From assembly GCA_024636405.1 (NCBI GenBank), contig JAGXHC010000128.1, positions 1 to 17,525 on the forward strand: 17,525 bases of DNA. The letters are read 5' to 3'. This DNA comes from Sulfitobacter sp. Lineage in GTDB: Bacteria > Pseudomonadota > Alphaproteobacteria > Rhodobacterales > Rhodobacteraceae. The position numbers and the translations under genes were made by a program. Under the pieces are notes generated by a model. It saw only the letters and a program-made list of their open reading frames with translations, was not told where the DNA came from and did not search any database. This document shows positions 8,265 to 15,513 of this stretch, one piece after another (the first letter of the stretch is position 1; the number at the start of each line of letters is the position of its first letter).

Positions 8265-9362
8265 TCAGGGGCGGTCCTCGGACTGCGGGGTGGGTGGCGG
8301 CGGCACCAGAACGTCGGTCCCGTTGTAGAGCAGGCTCTCGCGGTAACGCTCGACCGCAAAGCGCGCGATCACGCCGATCGCGGCGGCCACCGGCACGGCA
8401 ACCAGCAATCCGACAAAGCCAAACAACGTGCCAAACACAGACAGCGCAAGGATCAGCCAGACCGGGTGCAGCCCGACGGAGTTGCCGACCAGCTTGGGCG
8501 TCAGAATGTTCCCCTCAATCACCTGTCCCAGCACAAAGATGCCCGCAACCATCCCGATGGAAACCCAATCCCCCCAGAACTGAAACAGCGCCAGCCCGAT
8601 CGCCAGAGCGCCGCCAAGCAGGGCACCGAGATAGGGGATGAATGTGACCAGCCCTGCAACAAATCCCACCACAAGGCCAAACTGCAGACCCACCACCATC
8701 AAGGCGATGGCATAATAGGTGCCCAGAATCAGACAGACCGTGCCCATGCCACGCACAAATGACGCCAGCGTGCCGTCGATTTCGCGCGCAAGGCGGCGGA
8801 TCGTCGGCGCATGATCGCGCGGCAGCAAGTTGTCGACCCCGGCCACCATGCGGTCCCAGTCGAGCAACAGATACACGGCAACGACCGGGACGATGACAAA
8901 CAGCAAAAGCAGGTTGATGATTGATGCAAACGACGCCAGCGCCGTGTTCAGCAATTCGCCGCCGCGTTCCTGCACCGTGGCCCCCAGCGAGGTGATGGAC
9001 GTGCGCAAGGTCGAGCCTTCGTCCAGCAATGACGGAAACCGCTCTGTCAGGAAGGCGGTGAAATTTTTGGCAAGCGTGGGCGCGGTTTCAAAAAGCGATA
9101 TCGCCTGATTGACCAGCGTCGGCACCACCAGCAACATCATGAGCACAAAGAACATGACCGCCACAATGGAGATCACCGCCGTGGCGAACACGCGGCGCAG
9201 GCCCAACCGCTCAAGCCGGTCGGCCACGGGATCAAGGAAATAGGCAATGGCACCGCCCAGCAGGAACGGCATCAGCACATTCCCGATGAACCACAAGGCC
9301 ACCATGATCACCACCGCAGCGATGCCCCAGTATTTGAGTTGATCTCGGATCGGCAGGGCCAT
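8265..9362 (-). CDS. AI-2E family transporter (PerM-like permease)
   Basis: A 365-residue polytopic inner-membrane protein of the AI-2E/PerM family. Hydrophobic helices run from about residue 11 (YWGIAAVVIMVALWFIGNVL), with paired helices FATAVISIVAVMFFVLMML and LLLLFVIVPVVAVYLLLDWD. The cluster GLVTFIPYLGALLGGALAIG and the later GQVIEGNILTPKLVG are the strongly conserved family signature. The C-terminus has a short proline run (VPPPPTPQ). Members have been linked to autoinducer-2 export and to Na+/H+ antiport, so the substrate is uncertain. The start at 9362 has GGAGA five bases upstream; an in-frame ATG at 9392 would add ten residues. It heads the minus-strand run perM-hdaA-ppk-ppx and is divergent from pepT. 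Confidence 0.88.
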   Translation of the reverse strand: MALPIRDQLKYWGIAAVVIMVALWFIGNVLMPFLLGGAIAYFLDPVADRLERLGLRRVFATAVISIVAVMFFVLMMLLVVPTLVNQAISLFETAPTLAKNFTAFLTERFPSLLDEGSTLRTSITSLGATVQERGGELLNTALASFASIINLLLLFVIVPVVAVYLLLDWDRMVAGVDNLLPRDHAPTIRRLAREIDGTLASFVRGMGTVCLILGTYYAIALMVVGLQFGLVVGFVAGLVTFIPYLGALLGGALAIGLALFQFWGDWVSIGMVAGIFVLGQVIEGNILTPKLVGNSVGLHPVWLILALSVFGTLFGFVGLLVAVPVAAAIGVIARFAVERYRESLLYNGTDVLVPPPPTPQSEDRP

Positions 9363-9462
9363 GGGTCTCTCCGGTTGTTGTCTATCCGGCATCGCCCATG
9401 CGCGCGGATTTTTCAAGGGTTTCTGCAAGCGGTGGGTCCGGCAGGGCGGCAGATGCTGGATT

Positions 9463-9535
9463 GGGGCGCTGCCCCAAACCCCGGGATATTTAACGCCAAA
9501 AGAAGCGGGGCCGGGCGCCGCTTTGGCGCCGGGTG
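9463..9535. repeat. REP-like intergenic palindromic element
   Basis: In the perM-pepT gap, GGGGC-GCT-GCCCC (9463-9475) is followed by CCCCGGGATATTTAACGCC and AAAAGAAG. A second hairpin follows: GGCGCC at 9514-9519 and 9525-9530 with loop GCTTT. This order (G/C-rich hairpin, GGGATATTT, then CCAAAAGAAG) resembles a short dispersed repeat I recall from Rhodobacteraceae intergenic regions. Only one copy is present here, so its repeat nature rests on memory. It could act as a bidirectional terminator-like or mRNA-stabilising structure, but both flanking genes point away from it. Confidence 0.5.
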
Positions 9536-9548
9536 GTCCTGACGCGGC

Positions 9549-9576
9549 TTGACAGTTGCGCGCGGGGTGCTCTTTC
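9549..9576 (+). promoter_or_regulatory. Candidate pepT promoter
   Basis: A perfect TTGACA at 9549-9554 is followed after 16 bp by a poor -10 (TCTTTC, 9571-9576). The AGAGGAG ribosome site at 9588-9594 and the pepT ATG at 9601 follow. Position fits, but the weak -10 box leaves the call uncertain. Confidence 0.35.
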
Positions 9577-9600
9577 TCAGGCCAGCCAGAGGAGCAACAG

Positions 9601-10848
9601 ATGCGCAGTGAGTTTGATACCGAACTGGAAGAGCGGCTGGTGCGGTATGCCGCCATCGACAGCCAGAGCGACGAGACCAGCGCGACCCGGCCCAGCAGCG
9701 AAGTTCAGCTGAACATGTCACGTCTGCTGGTGGCGGAGTTGCGCGCCATGGGGGCGCAGGACGTGACGCTGACCGATTACGGCGTGGTGCTGGCCACGGT
9801 GCCCGCCACAGTGGCGGGCGCGCCGGTGATGGGGTGGTGTGCACATGTGGACACCGCGCCGCAATACAACGCGACCGGCGTCAAGCCGGTGGTGCATCGC
9901 GGCTATAACGGCGGCGACATCACGTTTGCCGATGCGCCGGAGCTAAAGCTTTCGCCGGAAAATGCGCCCTATCTGGCGGAAAAGGTCGGCGAGGATATCA
10001 TCACTGCCAGCGGCACGACATTGCTGGGCGGCGACGACAAGGCCGGGGTCGCAATCTTGATGACCGCGGCGCGGCATCTGCTGGACCATACCGACATCCG
10101 CCACGGCGCGATCCGGCTTGCCTTTACGCCGGACGAGGAGATCGGGCGCGGCGTCGATGCGCGTCTGCCCAAGGACATGGCGTGCGATTTTGCCTTTACC
10201 TTCGATGGATCGAAACCCGGCGAGATCGAATTCGAGAGCTTTTCGGCGGATGGCGCCGTGGTCACGGTCAAGGGTGTGTCGGCGCATCCCGGCTGGGCCA
10301 AGGACAAAATGGTCAACGCCCTGCATCTGGCATCGAAAATCGTGATGACGCTGCCACAGGTGACGATGACCCCCGAAACCACCGCAGGCCGCGACGGGTT
10401 TATCCATGTCACGACCCTGCATGGCGGATCGTCAGAGGCGCAGATCAAGCTGATCCTGCGCGATTTCGAGCGTGACGGGTTGGCCGCAAAGGGGGATCTG
10501 CTGCGGCAGGTCTGCGCCACCGTGCAGGCGACGGAACCGCGCGCCGAGATCACCTGCGAAATCACACCGCAATACCGCAACATGCGGTACTGGCTAGAAA
10601 AAGACATGACCCCGGTCGAACTGGCGCGTGGCGCGGTGGCGGCGGTGGGGCTTGATCCGGTGTCGGTGCCCATTCGCGGCGGCACCGACGGGTCGCGCCT
10701 GACAGAGATGGGGGTGCCGTGCCCGAATATCTTTACCGGCATGCAGGAAATCCACGGCCCGCTGGAATGGATTTCGGTGCAGGACATGGCGCTGGCCACG
10801 CGCGTCGCGCTGGAACTGGCACAGCGCGCGGCGGTGAAGGCAGAATAG
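9601..10848 (+). CDS. pepT: Peptidase T (tripeptide aminopeptidase, M20 family)
   Basis: A 415-residue dinuclear zinc aminopeptidase that removes the N-terminal residue from tripeptides in the cytoplasm. Active-site elements are in order: AHVDTAP with zinc ligand His82 and Asp84, GGDDKAG with bridging Asp145, DEEIGRG with catalytic Glu179 and zinc ligand Glu180, FDGSKPGEIE with Asp202, and the C-terminal ligand His385 in EIHGPLEW. The length matches the family (about 408-415). The open frame extends to 9556, but the ATG at 9601 has a strong AGAGGAG six bases upstream and starts the conserved region. The gene is divergent from perM and lies 87 bp before proS, so read-through is possible. Confidence 0.95.
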   Translation: MRSEFDTELEERLVRYAAIDSQSDETSATRPSSEVQLNMSRLLVAELRAMGAQDVTLTDYGVVLATVPATVAGAPVMGWCAHVDTAPQYNATGVKPVVHRGYNGGDITFADAPELKLSPENAPYLAEKVGEDIITASGTTLLGGDDKAGVAILMTAARHLLDHTDIRHGAIRLAFTPDEEIGRGVDARLPKDMACDFAFTFDGSKPGEIEFESFSADGAVVTVKGVSAHPGWAKDKMVNALHLASKIVMTLPQVTMTPETTAGRDGFIHVTTLHGGSSEAQIKLILRDFERDGLAAKGDLLRQVCATVQATEPRAEITCEITPQYRNMRYWLEKDMTPVELARGAVAAVGLDPVSVPIRGGTDGSRLTEMGVPCPNIFTGMQEIHGPLEWISVQDMALATRVALELAQRAAVKAE

Positions 10849-10935
10849 AGCGCCCCGCATCATCACGCGCTTGGCGATTGTCACCTGCGCGCCTTTGACC
10901 TAATCAGGGGCACAACACCGCATGAGAGGTACACG

Positions 10936-12276
10936 ATGCGCCTGACCAGATATTTTCTGCCCGTTCTGAAGGAAAACCCCGCCGAGGCGCAGATTGTCAG
11001 CCACCGCCTGATGCTGCGGGCGGGGATGATCAAACAGGCAACCGCGGGGATATATTCCTGGCTGCCGCTAGGCTTCAAGGTGCTGCGCAAGATTGAAAAC
11101 ATCGTACACCAGGAACAGCAGCGCGCAGGCCACCTGCCGATGCTGATGCCGACCATCCAGTCGGCCGATCTGTGGCGCGAAAGCGGGCGCTATGATGCTT
11201 ACGGCGCCGAGATGCTGCGCATCAAGGACCGCCACGACCGCGATATGTTGTTCACGCCCACAGCGGAAGAACTGATCACCGACATCTTTCGCGCCCATGT
11301 GGGCAGCTACCGCGATCTGCCGCTGACCATGTACCAGATTCAGTGGAAATTCCGCGACGAAGTCCGCCCCCGGTTCGGCGTCATGCGCGGGCGCGAGTTT
11401 CTGATGAAGGACGGCTATAATTTTGACCTGACCAAGGAAGACGCGCTGCACGCCTATAACCGCCACCTTGTCAGCTATCTGCGCACCTATGAACGGATGG
11501 GCCTGCAGGCGATCCCGATGCGCGCGGACAGCGGCCCGATCGGCGGCGAGGACACCCATGAATTCCTGGTGCTGGCGGAAACCGGCGAATCGGAGGTCTT
11601 CTATGACAGCGCGGTAACGGAGCTTTCGTTCGGCGACCGCGACATCGACTATGCCGATCACGCGCAATGCGCCGGTGTGATGGAGGAATTCACCAACCTC
11701 TACGCACGCACCGATGAAACCCATGACGCGGCCCTGTTTGACAAGGTGCCGCAGGACCGCCGCCGCGTGGCGCGCGGCATCGAAGTGGGCCAGATCTTTT
11801 ATTTCGGCACCAAGTATTCCGAGCCGATGGGCGCCACGGTTCAGGGCCCTGACGGCAAGGCGGCGCCGGTCCATATGGGCAGTCACGGCATCGGGGTCAG
11901 CCGCCTTTTGGGCGCGATCATCGAGGCGAGCCATGACGACAAAGGCATCATCTGGCCCGAAGGTGTCACGCCCTTCCATGCCGGGATCGTCAATCTCAAG
12001 CAGGGCGATACCGAGGCGGACGCAGCCTGTGAGGCGCTATATGCCGGGCTGACCGCGCTGGGGCTGGACCCGCTTTATGATGACCGCGACGAACGCGCAG
12101 GCGGCAAGTTTGCCACAATGGACCTGCTGGGTCTGCCGTGGAGGATCACGGTCGGGCCGCGCGGGCTTAAGAACGGGGTGGTTGAACTGACCAGCCGCCG
12201 GACCGGCGAAAGCGAAGAGATGCCGCCGGCAGACGCCGTGGCGCGGCTGGCGCAGATCTACGCCGGTATCGCCTGA
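10936..12276 (+). CDS. proS: Prolyl-tRNA synthetase (short form without editing domain)
   Basis: A 446-residue class II synthetase that charges tRNA-Pro with proline. N-terminal [15 protein letters not shown] and [20 protein letters not shown] are diagnostic for bacterial ProRS. Motif 2 is around [17 protein letters not shown] (Arg140 onward), motif 3 around [12 protein letters not shown] (Ser316 onward), and the anticodon-binding domain follows from about residue 346. E. coli ProRS has about 570 residues with an inserted YbaK-like editing domain between motifs 2 and 3. Here that insert is missing, as known for alphaproteobacterial enzymes, so Ala-tRNA-Pro must be cleared by a separate protein not encoded in this window. 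AGAGG precedes the ATG at 10936 by seven bases. Confidence 0.96.
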   Translation: MRLTRYFLPVLKENPAEAQIVSHRLMLRAGMIKQATAGIYSWLPLGFKVLRKIENIVHQEQQRAGHLPMLMPTIQSADLWRESGRYDAYGAEMLRIKDRHDRDMLFTPTAEELITDIFRAHVGSYRDLPLTMYQIQWKFRDEVRPRFGVMRGREFLMKDGYNFDLTKEDALHAYNRHLVSYLRTYERMGLQAIPMRADSGPIGGEDTHEFLVLAETGESEVFYDSAVTELSFGDRDIDYADHAQCAGVMEEFTNLYARTDETHDAALFDKVPQDRRRVARGIEVGQIFYFGTKYSEPMGATVQGPDGKAAPVHMGSHGIGVSRLLGAIIEASHDDKGIIWPEGVTPFHAGIVNLKQGDTEADAACEALYAGLTALGLDPLYDDRDERAGGKFATMDLLGLPWRITVGPRGLKNGVVELTSRRTGESEEMPPADAVARLAQIYAGIA

Positions 12277-12292
12277 GGCGCGCGCGCGGGGC

Positions 12293-12320
12293 TTGAGCCA
12301 CCGCGCGGCTGTGCTATTCT
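12293..12320 (+). promoter_or_regulatory. Candidate sigma-70 promoter for the DUF2937-lolCE-lolD unit
   Basis: TTGAGC (12293-12298) and TATTCT (12315-12320) are separated by 16 bp, starting 17 bp after the proS stop. Predicted transcription starts near 12327, about 38 nt before the upstream ORF at 12365. It is among the better -35/-10 pairs in the window. Confidence 0.45.
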
Positions 12321-12364
12321 GCGCGCCAAGACCGCCACCAGGGCGGCGAGGGCAGGAGCGCGCA

Positions 12365-12421
12365 ATGATCACGACAACAATGGGCGGGCGCGATTGTGCC
12401 CGCCGGGCGGTTCGGGTGTGA
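12365..12421 (+). CDS. 18-residue upstream ORF (possible leader peptide)
   Basis: ATG at 12365 has a good ribosome site AGGAG (12354-12358) six bases upstream. It encodes MITTTMGGRDCARRAVRV and stops at TGA 12419-12421. That stop overlaps the GTG start of the DUF2937 gene as GTGA, the classic coupling arrangement, while DUF2937 itself has no clear Shine-Dalgarno. The codons run through a strong hairpin at 12383-12404, so translation of this ORF would open it. This looks like a translational enhancer or leader peptide for the downstream operon. No run of one amino acid strong enough for classical attenuation is present (only Thr-Thr-Thr). I do not recognise the peptide, and it could be fortuitous. 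Confidence 0.5.
   Translation: MITTTMGGRDCARRAVRV
12383..12404 (+). promoter_or_regulatory. Strong RNA hairpin inside the upstream ORF
   Basis: GGCGGGCGC (12383-12391) pairs with GTGCCCGCC (12396-12404), a 9-bp stem with one G-U pair and a GATT tetraloop. It ends 13 nt before the GTG start at 12418. A smaller stem lies upstream (CCGCC 12332-12336 with GGCGG 12342-12346). Arms of the two stems could also pair with each other or with GGGCGG at 12405-12410. No T-run follows, so control of translation or of Rho access seems more likely than intrinsic termination. Confidence 0.45.
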
Positions 12422-12921
12422 TCGGGCGCGCGCTGGTGCTGGCGGGGGGGCTTGCCGGGGCGGCGGCGACGTCGCAATTTCCAGAATATTCGCAGCAATA
12501 TGTGCAACGTCTGGGCGGTGCGGTCGATGCTCTGTCACAGGTGGTGGCGGATTTTGATGCCTCGGCCACTGCGGCCGGTCTGACCCGCCAAGAGGCGCTG
12601 GCCGAATTCAAAGGGTCCGATTTTCTGACGCGTCGGCAGGCCGATATGACCCGCACTTTCGCGCGCCATGCCCGGCTGACCTCGGATCTGGCGCTGCTGC
12701 AACACGAGGGCCCGTTCATGCGCGCCTACCGTGCTGAGCGGATGTCCGACCCGGAAATCGCCCGCGCTGCCTGGGCCGTCTATGAACCGGCCCTGCCGAT
12801 CAACATTGCCGGCATCCTTTTTTCAAGCATCGGGCTGGTGCTGGGACTGGGGCTGTCGGGCATCGTGCTGCGGCTTTTGGCGTGGCCCTTTCGACGGCGG
12901 CGCCATGCAAACGTCGCTTGA
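12418..12921 (+). CDS. DUF2937 family membrane protein
   Basis: A 167-residue protein of unknown function that I place in DUF2937. It has an N-terminal hydrophobic segment (GRALVLAGGLAGAAATS, residues 3-19) and then the conserved-looking FPEYSQQYVQRLGGAVDAL. A long, mostly helical soluble middle follows. Near the C-terminus is a strong membrane helix (INIAGILFSSIGLVLGLGLSG) before a basic end (RRRRH). The topology is two membrane helices with a roughly 100-residue loop. GTG at 12418 is taken as the start because it aligns with the family N-terminus and overlaps the upstream ORF stop; TTG at 12394 is an alternative. The lolC/E-type gene starts 53 bp later, so the two are likely cotranscribed. 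No function should be assumed. Confidence 0.72.
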   Translation: MIGRALVLAGGLAGAAATSQFPEYSQQYVQRLGGAVDALSQVVADFDASATAAGLTRQEALAEFKGSDFLTRRQADMTRTFARHARLTSDLALLQHEGPFMRAYRAERMSDPEIARAAWAVYEPALPINIAGILFSSIGLVLGLGLSGIVLRLLAWPFRRRRHANVA

Positions 12922-12974
12922 CCCTGCGCGGCCAAACCAGCAGGTTGCCCGCGACCTTTTACCGGAGCCTCAGC

Positions 12975-14270
12975 ATGGCCAGACACTCCCGCGGCCCAGC
13001 CCCTTTTGCACCCTTTGAATGGATGATCGCGTGGCGCTATCTGCGCGCCCGCCGGGCCGAAGGCGGTGTCAGCGTGATGACCTGGATCAGCCTGATCGGC
13101 ATCACGCTGGCGGTTTTTGCATTGATTGCGACCATGTCCGTGCGCTCGGGGTTCCGGGCCGAATTCGTGGATACGATTTTGGGCGCAAACGCACATGTCA
13201 CGCTTTATAATATCGGCGACGTGACGCAGGCGGGCACGATTGACCGCACCATCACCGATTATCAGGCCATGGCTGAACGTGTGGCACAGGTGCCGGGCGT
13301 GACCCGCGCCGCGCCCATTGTGCGCGGCCAGGTGATGGCCAACCGCAGACAGGCCAATGCCGGCGTCGAAGTGCTTGGCATCGCGGCCGCGGACCTCAAG
13401 ACGATCCCGCGCATCGCGCCGTCAGACGACACCACCGGCAACATCGACAATTTTGACAACGGCATCGCCATCGGCATCGGTGTGGCCAATATTCTGGGCG
13501 TCGAGGTCGGCGATACGATCAAGCTGATCTCGCCCAATGGGGTCAAGACCGCCTTTGGCACCAGCCCGCGCGTGAACGGTTACGAGGTGGTCTATATCTT
13601 CTCGGCGGGTCGCTATGACATCGACCGGACTCGCGCCTATCTGCCATTGGCCGAAGCACAATCCTTCTTTAATCGCGAGGGGGTAGCGGACGAAGTTGAA
13701 GTGATGGTTGAAGAACCCGAAACCGTGGATTCTATGGCCACCGCCCTGTTGCAGGCCGCAGGAGACCGCGCGCAGGTCTGGACATGGCGCGATGCGTCGG
13801 GGTCGTTTCTGGACGCGCTGGATATTGAGGACCGGGTGATGTTCGTGATCCTCAGCGTGCTGGTCACCATCGCCGCGATGAATATCGTGTCGGGGCTGAT
13901 CATGCTGGTCAAGAACAAGGGCCGCGACATCGGCATCCTGCGCACCATGGGCCTCAGCGAAGGATCGGTTTTGCGGATATTCTTCATCTGCGGTGCTTTC
14001 ACCGGGCTGATCGGCACGGCGCTGGGCGTTGTGTTCGGATGCCTCTTTGCGATCTATGTCGATCAGATATTTGGCATCGTGAACTACCTGTCAGGCGGCA
14101 CTGCATGGGATGCGTCGATCCGGGGGATCTATTTCCTGCCTGCAAAGCTGCAACTGAATGACGTCTTGTCAGCGGTGGGTCTATCGCTGTTTTTGTCTTT
14201 CGTCGTCACGATCTTTCCCGCCAGACGCGCCGCGCGGATGAACCCCGTTGAGGCCCTGCGATATGAATGA
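12975..14270 (+). CDS. Lipoprotein-releasing ABC transporter permease (LolC/LolE family)
   Basis: A 431-residue inner-membrane permease of the lipoprotein-release complex, which extracts mature lipoproteins from the inner membrane and passes them to LolA. The N-terminal FEWMIAWRYLRARRAEGGVS is the family opening, followed by the first membrane helix (WISLIGITLAVFALIATM). A large periplasmic MacB-like domain follows (about residues 60-285). Three C-terminal helices include the conserved coupling segment KNKGRDIGILRTMGLSEGS. The end [18 protein letters not shown] is typical. Alphaproteobacteria usually have one such permease, probably a homodimer, instead of LolC plus LolE. The open frame reaches 12882, but ATG at 12975 has GGAG seven bases upstream and matches the family start. 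Its last 8 nt overlap lolD. Confidence 0.93.
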   Translation: MARHSRGPAPFAPFEWMIAWRYLRARRAEGGVSVMTWISLIGITLAVFALIATMSVRSGFRAEFVDTILGANAHVTLYNIGDVTQAGTIDRTITDYQAMAERVAQVPGVTRAAPIVRGQVMANRRQANAGVEVLGIAAADLKTIPRIAPSDDTTGNIDNFDNGIAIGIGVANILGVEVGDTIKLISPNGVKTAFGTSPRVNGYEVVYIFSAGRYDIDRTRAYLPLAEAQSFFNREGVADEVEVMVEEPETVDSMATALLQAAGDRAQVWTWRDASGSFLDALDIEDRVMFVILSVLVTIAAMNIVSGLIMLVKNKGRDIGILRTMGLSEGSVLRIFFICGAFTGLIGTALGVVFGCLFAIYVDQIFGIVNYLSGGTAWDASIRGIYFLPAKLQLNDVLSAVGLSLFLSFVVTIFPARRAARMNPVEALRYE

Positions 14271-14946
14271 TTTTGTCCTGCGCCTCACAGGCATCGCCAA
14301 ATCCTACAACCCCGGCGCCCCCAATGAGGTGACGGTTTTGCGCGGCGTCGATCTGTGCGTTGCACCGGGCGAGGTGGTGGCACTGGTAGCACCCTCTGGC
14401 GCGGGCAAATCCACCCTGCTGCACATCGCGGGGCTGCTCGACACGCCTGACACTGGCCGCGTCGAGATCGCAGGCACCGACATGACCGGCGAGCCGGACC
14501 GCAAACGCACGCGGGTGCGGCGCAATGATGTCGGATTTATCTACCAGTTTCACCACCTCTTGCCGGAATTCACCGCGCTGGAAAACATCGTGGTACCGCA
14601 ACTTGCCAATGGCGTTCCGCGCGCGCAGGCGGCAGCACGTGCCGCGCATCTGCTGGGCCAGGTCGGCATTGCCGCGCGCGCCGATCACCGCCCCGCCGCG
14701 CTGTCCGGCGGCGAGCAGCAGCGCGTTGCCTTTTGCCGCGCGCTGGCCAATGCGCCCCGGTTGCTGCTGGCGGATGAACCGACGGGAAACCTTGATCCCG
14801 GCACCTCGGATCAGGTATTTGCGACATTGCTGGCACTGGTGCGCGACACCGGGCTTTCGGCGGTGATTGCCACGCATAATCTGGCGCTGGCCGCGCGCAT
14901 GGACCGCCAGATCCGCCTCGAAGGCGGTCTGCTGGTGCCGGATTGA
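14263..14946 (+). CDS. lolD: Lipoprotein-releasing ABC transporter ATPase LolD
   Basis: A 227-residue ABC ATPase that powers the Lol permease encoded just upstream. Motifs are complete: Walker [10 protein letters not shown] (residues 43-51), Q-loop in [17 protein letters not shown] (a LolD hallmark), signature [11 protein letters not shown] (147 onward), Walker [13 protein letters not shown] (Asp171, Glu172), and switch His205 in ATHN. The first position of Walker A is Ala where Gly is usual; ATP binding is probably kept, because the remaining P-loop residues are present. The ATG at 14263 overlaps the permease gene by 8 nt, so synthesis is coupled. A further in-frame start at 14248 is less likely. 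The gene ends 32 bp from the convergent transporter gene. Confidence 0.94.
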   Translation: MNDFVLRLTGIAKSYNPGAPNEVTVLRGVDLCVAPGEVVALVAPSGAGKSTLLHIAGLLDTPDTGRVEIAGTDMTGEPDRKRTRVRRNDVGFIYQFHHLLPEFTALENIVVPQLANGVPRAQAAARAAHLLGQVGIAARADHRPAALSGGEQQRVAFCRALANAPRLLLADEPTGNLDPGTSDQVFATLLALVRDTGLSAVIATHNLALAARMDRQIRLEGGLLVPD

Positions 14947-14978
14947 TACCGCGCGGCTGAGCGCGAAGCACCGCCGCC

Positions 14979-15413
14979 CTAGACTTGCTGCGTCAGCCAG
15001 ACCCCCGCCGCCATCAACGCAATGCCGCCTGCACGCGCCAGACCCAGCGGTGCTACCTGCGCGCCGAACAGGCCAAAGTGGTCGATCACGGCGGCGCTGA
15101 CCAACTGGCCCAGCAGCACGAAGAACACGGCATTGCCGACGCCGAAATGCGGCGCGATATAGGTGATCGACAGGATATAGAACGCCACGAACAGCCCCGC
15201 CACAAACAAATATTTCGGCGCGGCGGCCATGCGGGCAAACCCTTGGGTGCCGGTGATGATCGTGACGATCAGGCTGACGGCAAACGCAATCACAAACAGC
15301 ACCGTCGCTGCGGCCGCCGGGGATGCGATGCGCCCGCCAAGCGCCGCGTTCAATGCGGCCAGCACCGGAATGCCGATGCCCGCCAGCAGCATGATGATCG
15401 CGTAATGGGTCAT
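14979..15413 (-). CDS. DMT superfamily transporter, YdcZ/DUF606 type
   Basis: A 144-residue integral membrane protein with four or five hydrophobic helices, the size of the small YdcZ (DUF606) branch of the drug/metabolite transporter superfamily. The start HYAIIMLLAGIGIPVLAALNAALG, the middle PKYLFVAGLFVAFYI and the motif GVGNAVFFVLLGQLVSAAVIDHFGLFG are the family's conserved segments. These short proteins probably act as dimers; their substrates are not known. GGAG lies seven bases before the ATG at 15413. The gene follows the lipoprotein gene on the same strand after 100 bp and ends 32 bp from the convergent lolD. Confidence 0.87.
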   Translation of the reverse strand: MTHYAIIMLLAGIGIPVLAALNAALGGRIASPAAAATVLFVIAFAVSLIVTIITGTQGFARMAAAPKYLFVAGLFVAFYILSITYIAPHFGVGNAVFFVLLGQLVSAAVIDHFGLFGAQVAPLGLARAGGIALMAAGVWLTQQV

Positions 15414-15513
15414 TGTCTGTCTCCACCTGACGCCGGGGTCGCCCGATCATGGGGGCACCGCACCGCGCGACCATGGCGCCAGTCCGCAGCACAGGCAAGC
15501 GCGCACTCCTCGC

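Noticed and set aside
8263..8359. N-terminal extension of HdaA
   Set aside because: The extension overlaps perM, has poor composition, and would place the clamp-binding-like peptide internally; the ATG at 8263 follows the perM stop by one base.
12882..12974. N-terminal extension of the LolC/E permease into DUF2937
   Set aside because: The family N-terminus begins near the ATG at 12975, which has a GGAG site; the extension is low-quality sequence.
14950..14965. CGCGC/GCGCG stem after lolD as a terminator
   Set aside because: Only 5 bp with a 6-nt loop and no T-run; in such GC-rich sequence this is expected by chance.
14206..15498. 430-codon open frame on the minus strand
   Set aside because: It covers lolD antisense and the YdcZ gene in a different frame; composition is shadow-like and it has no family features.
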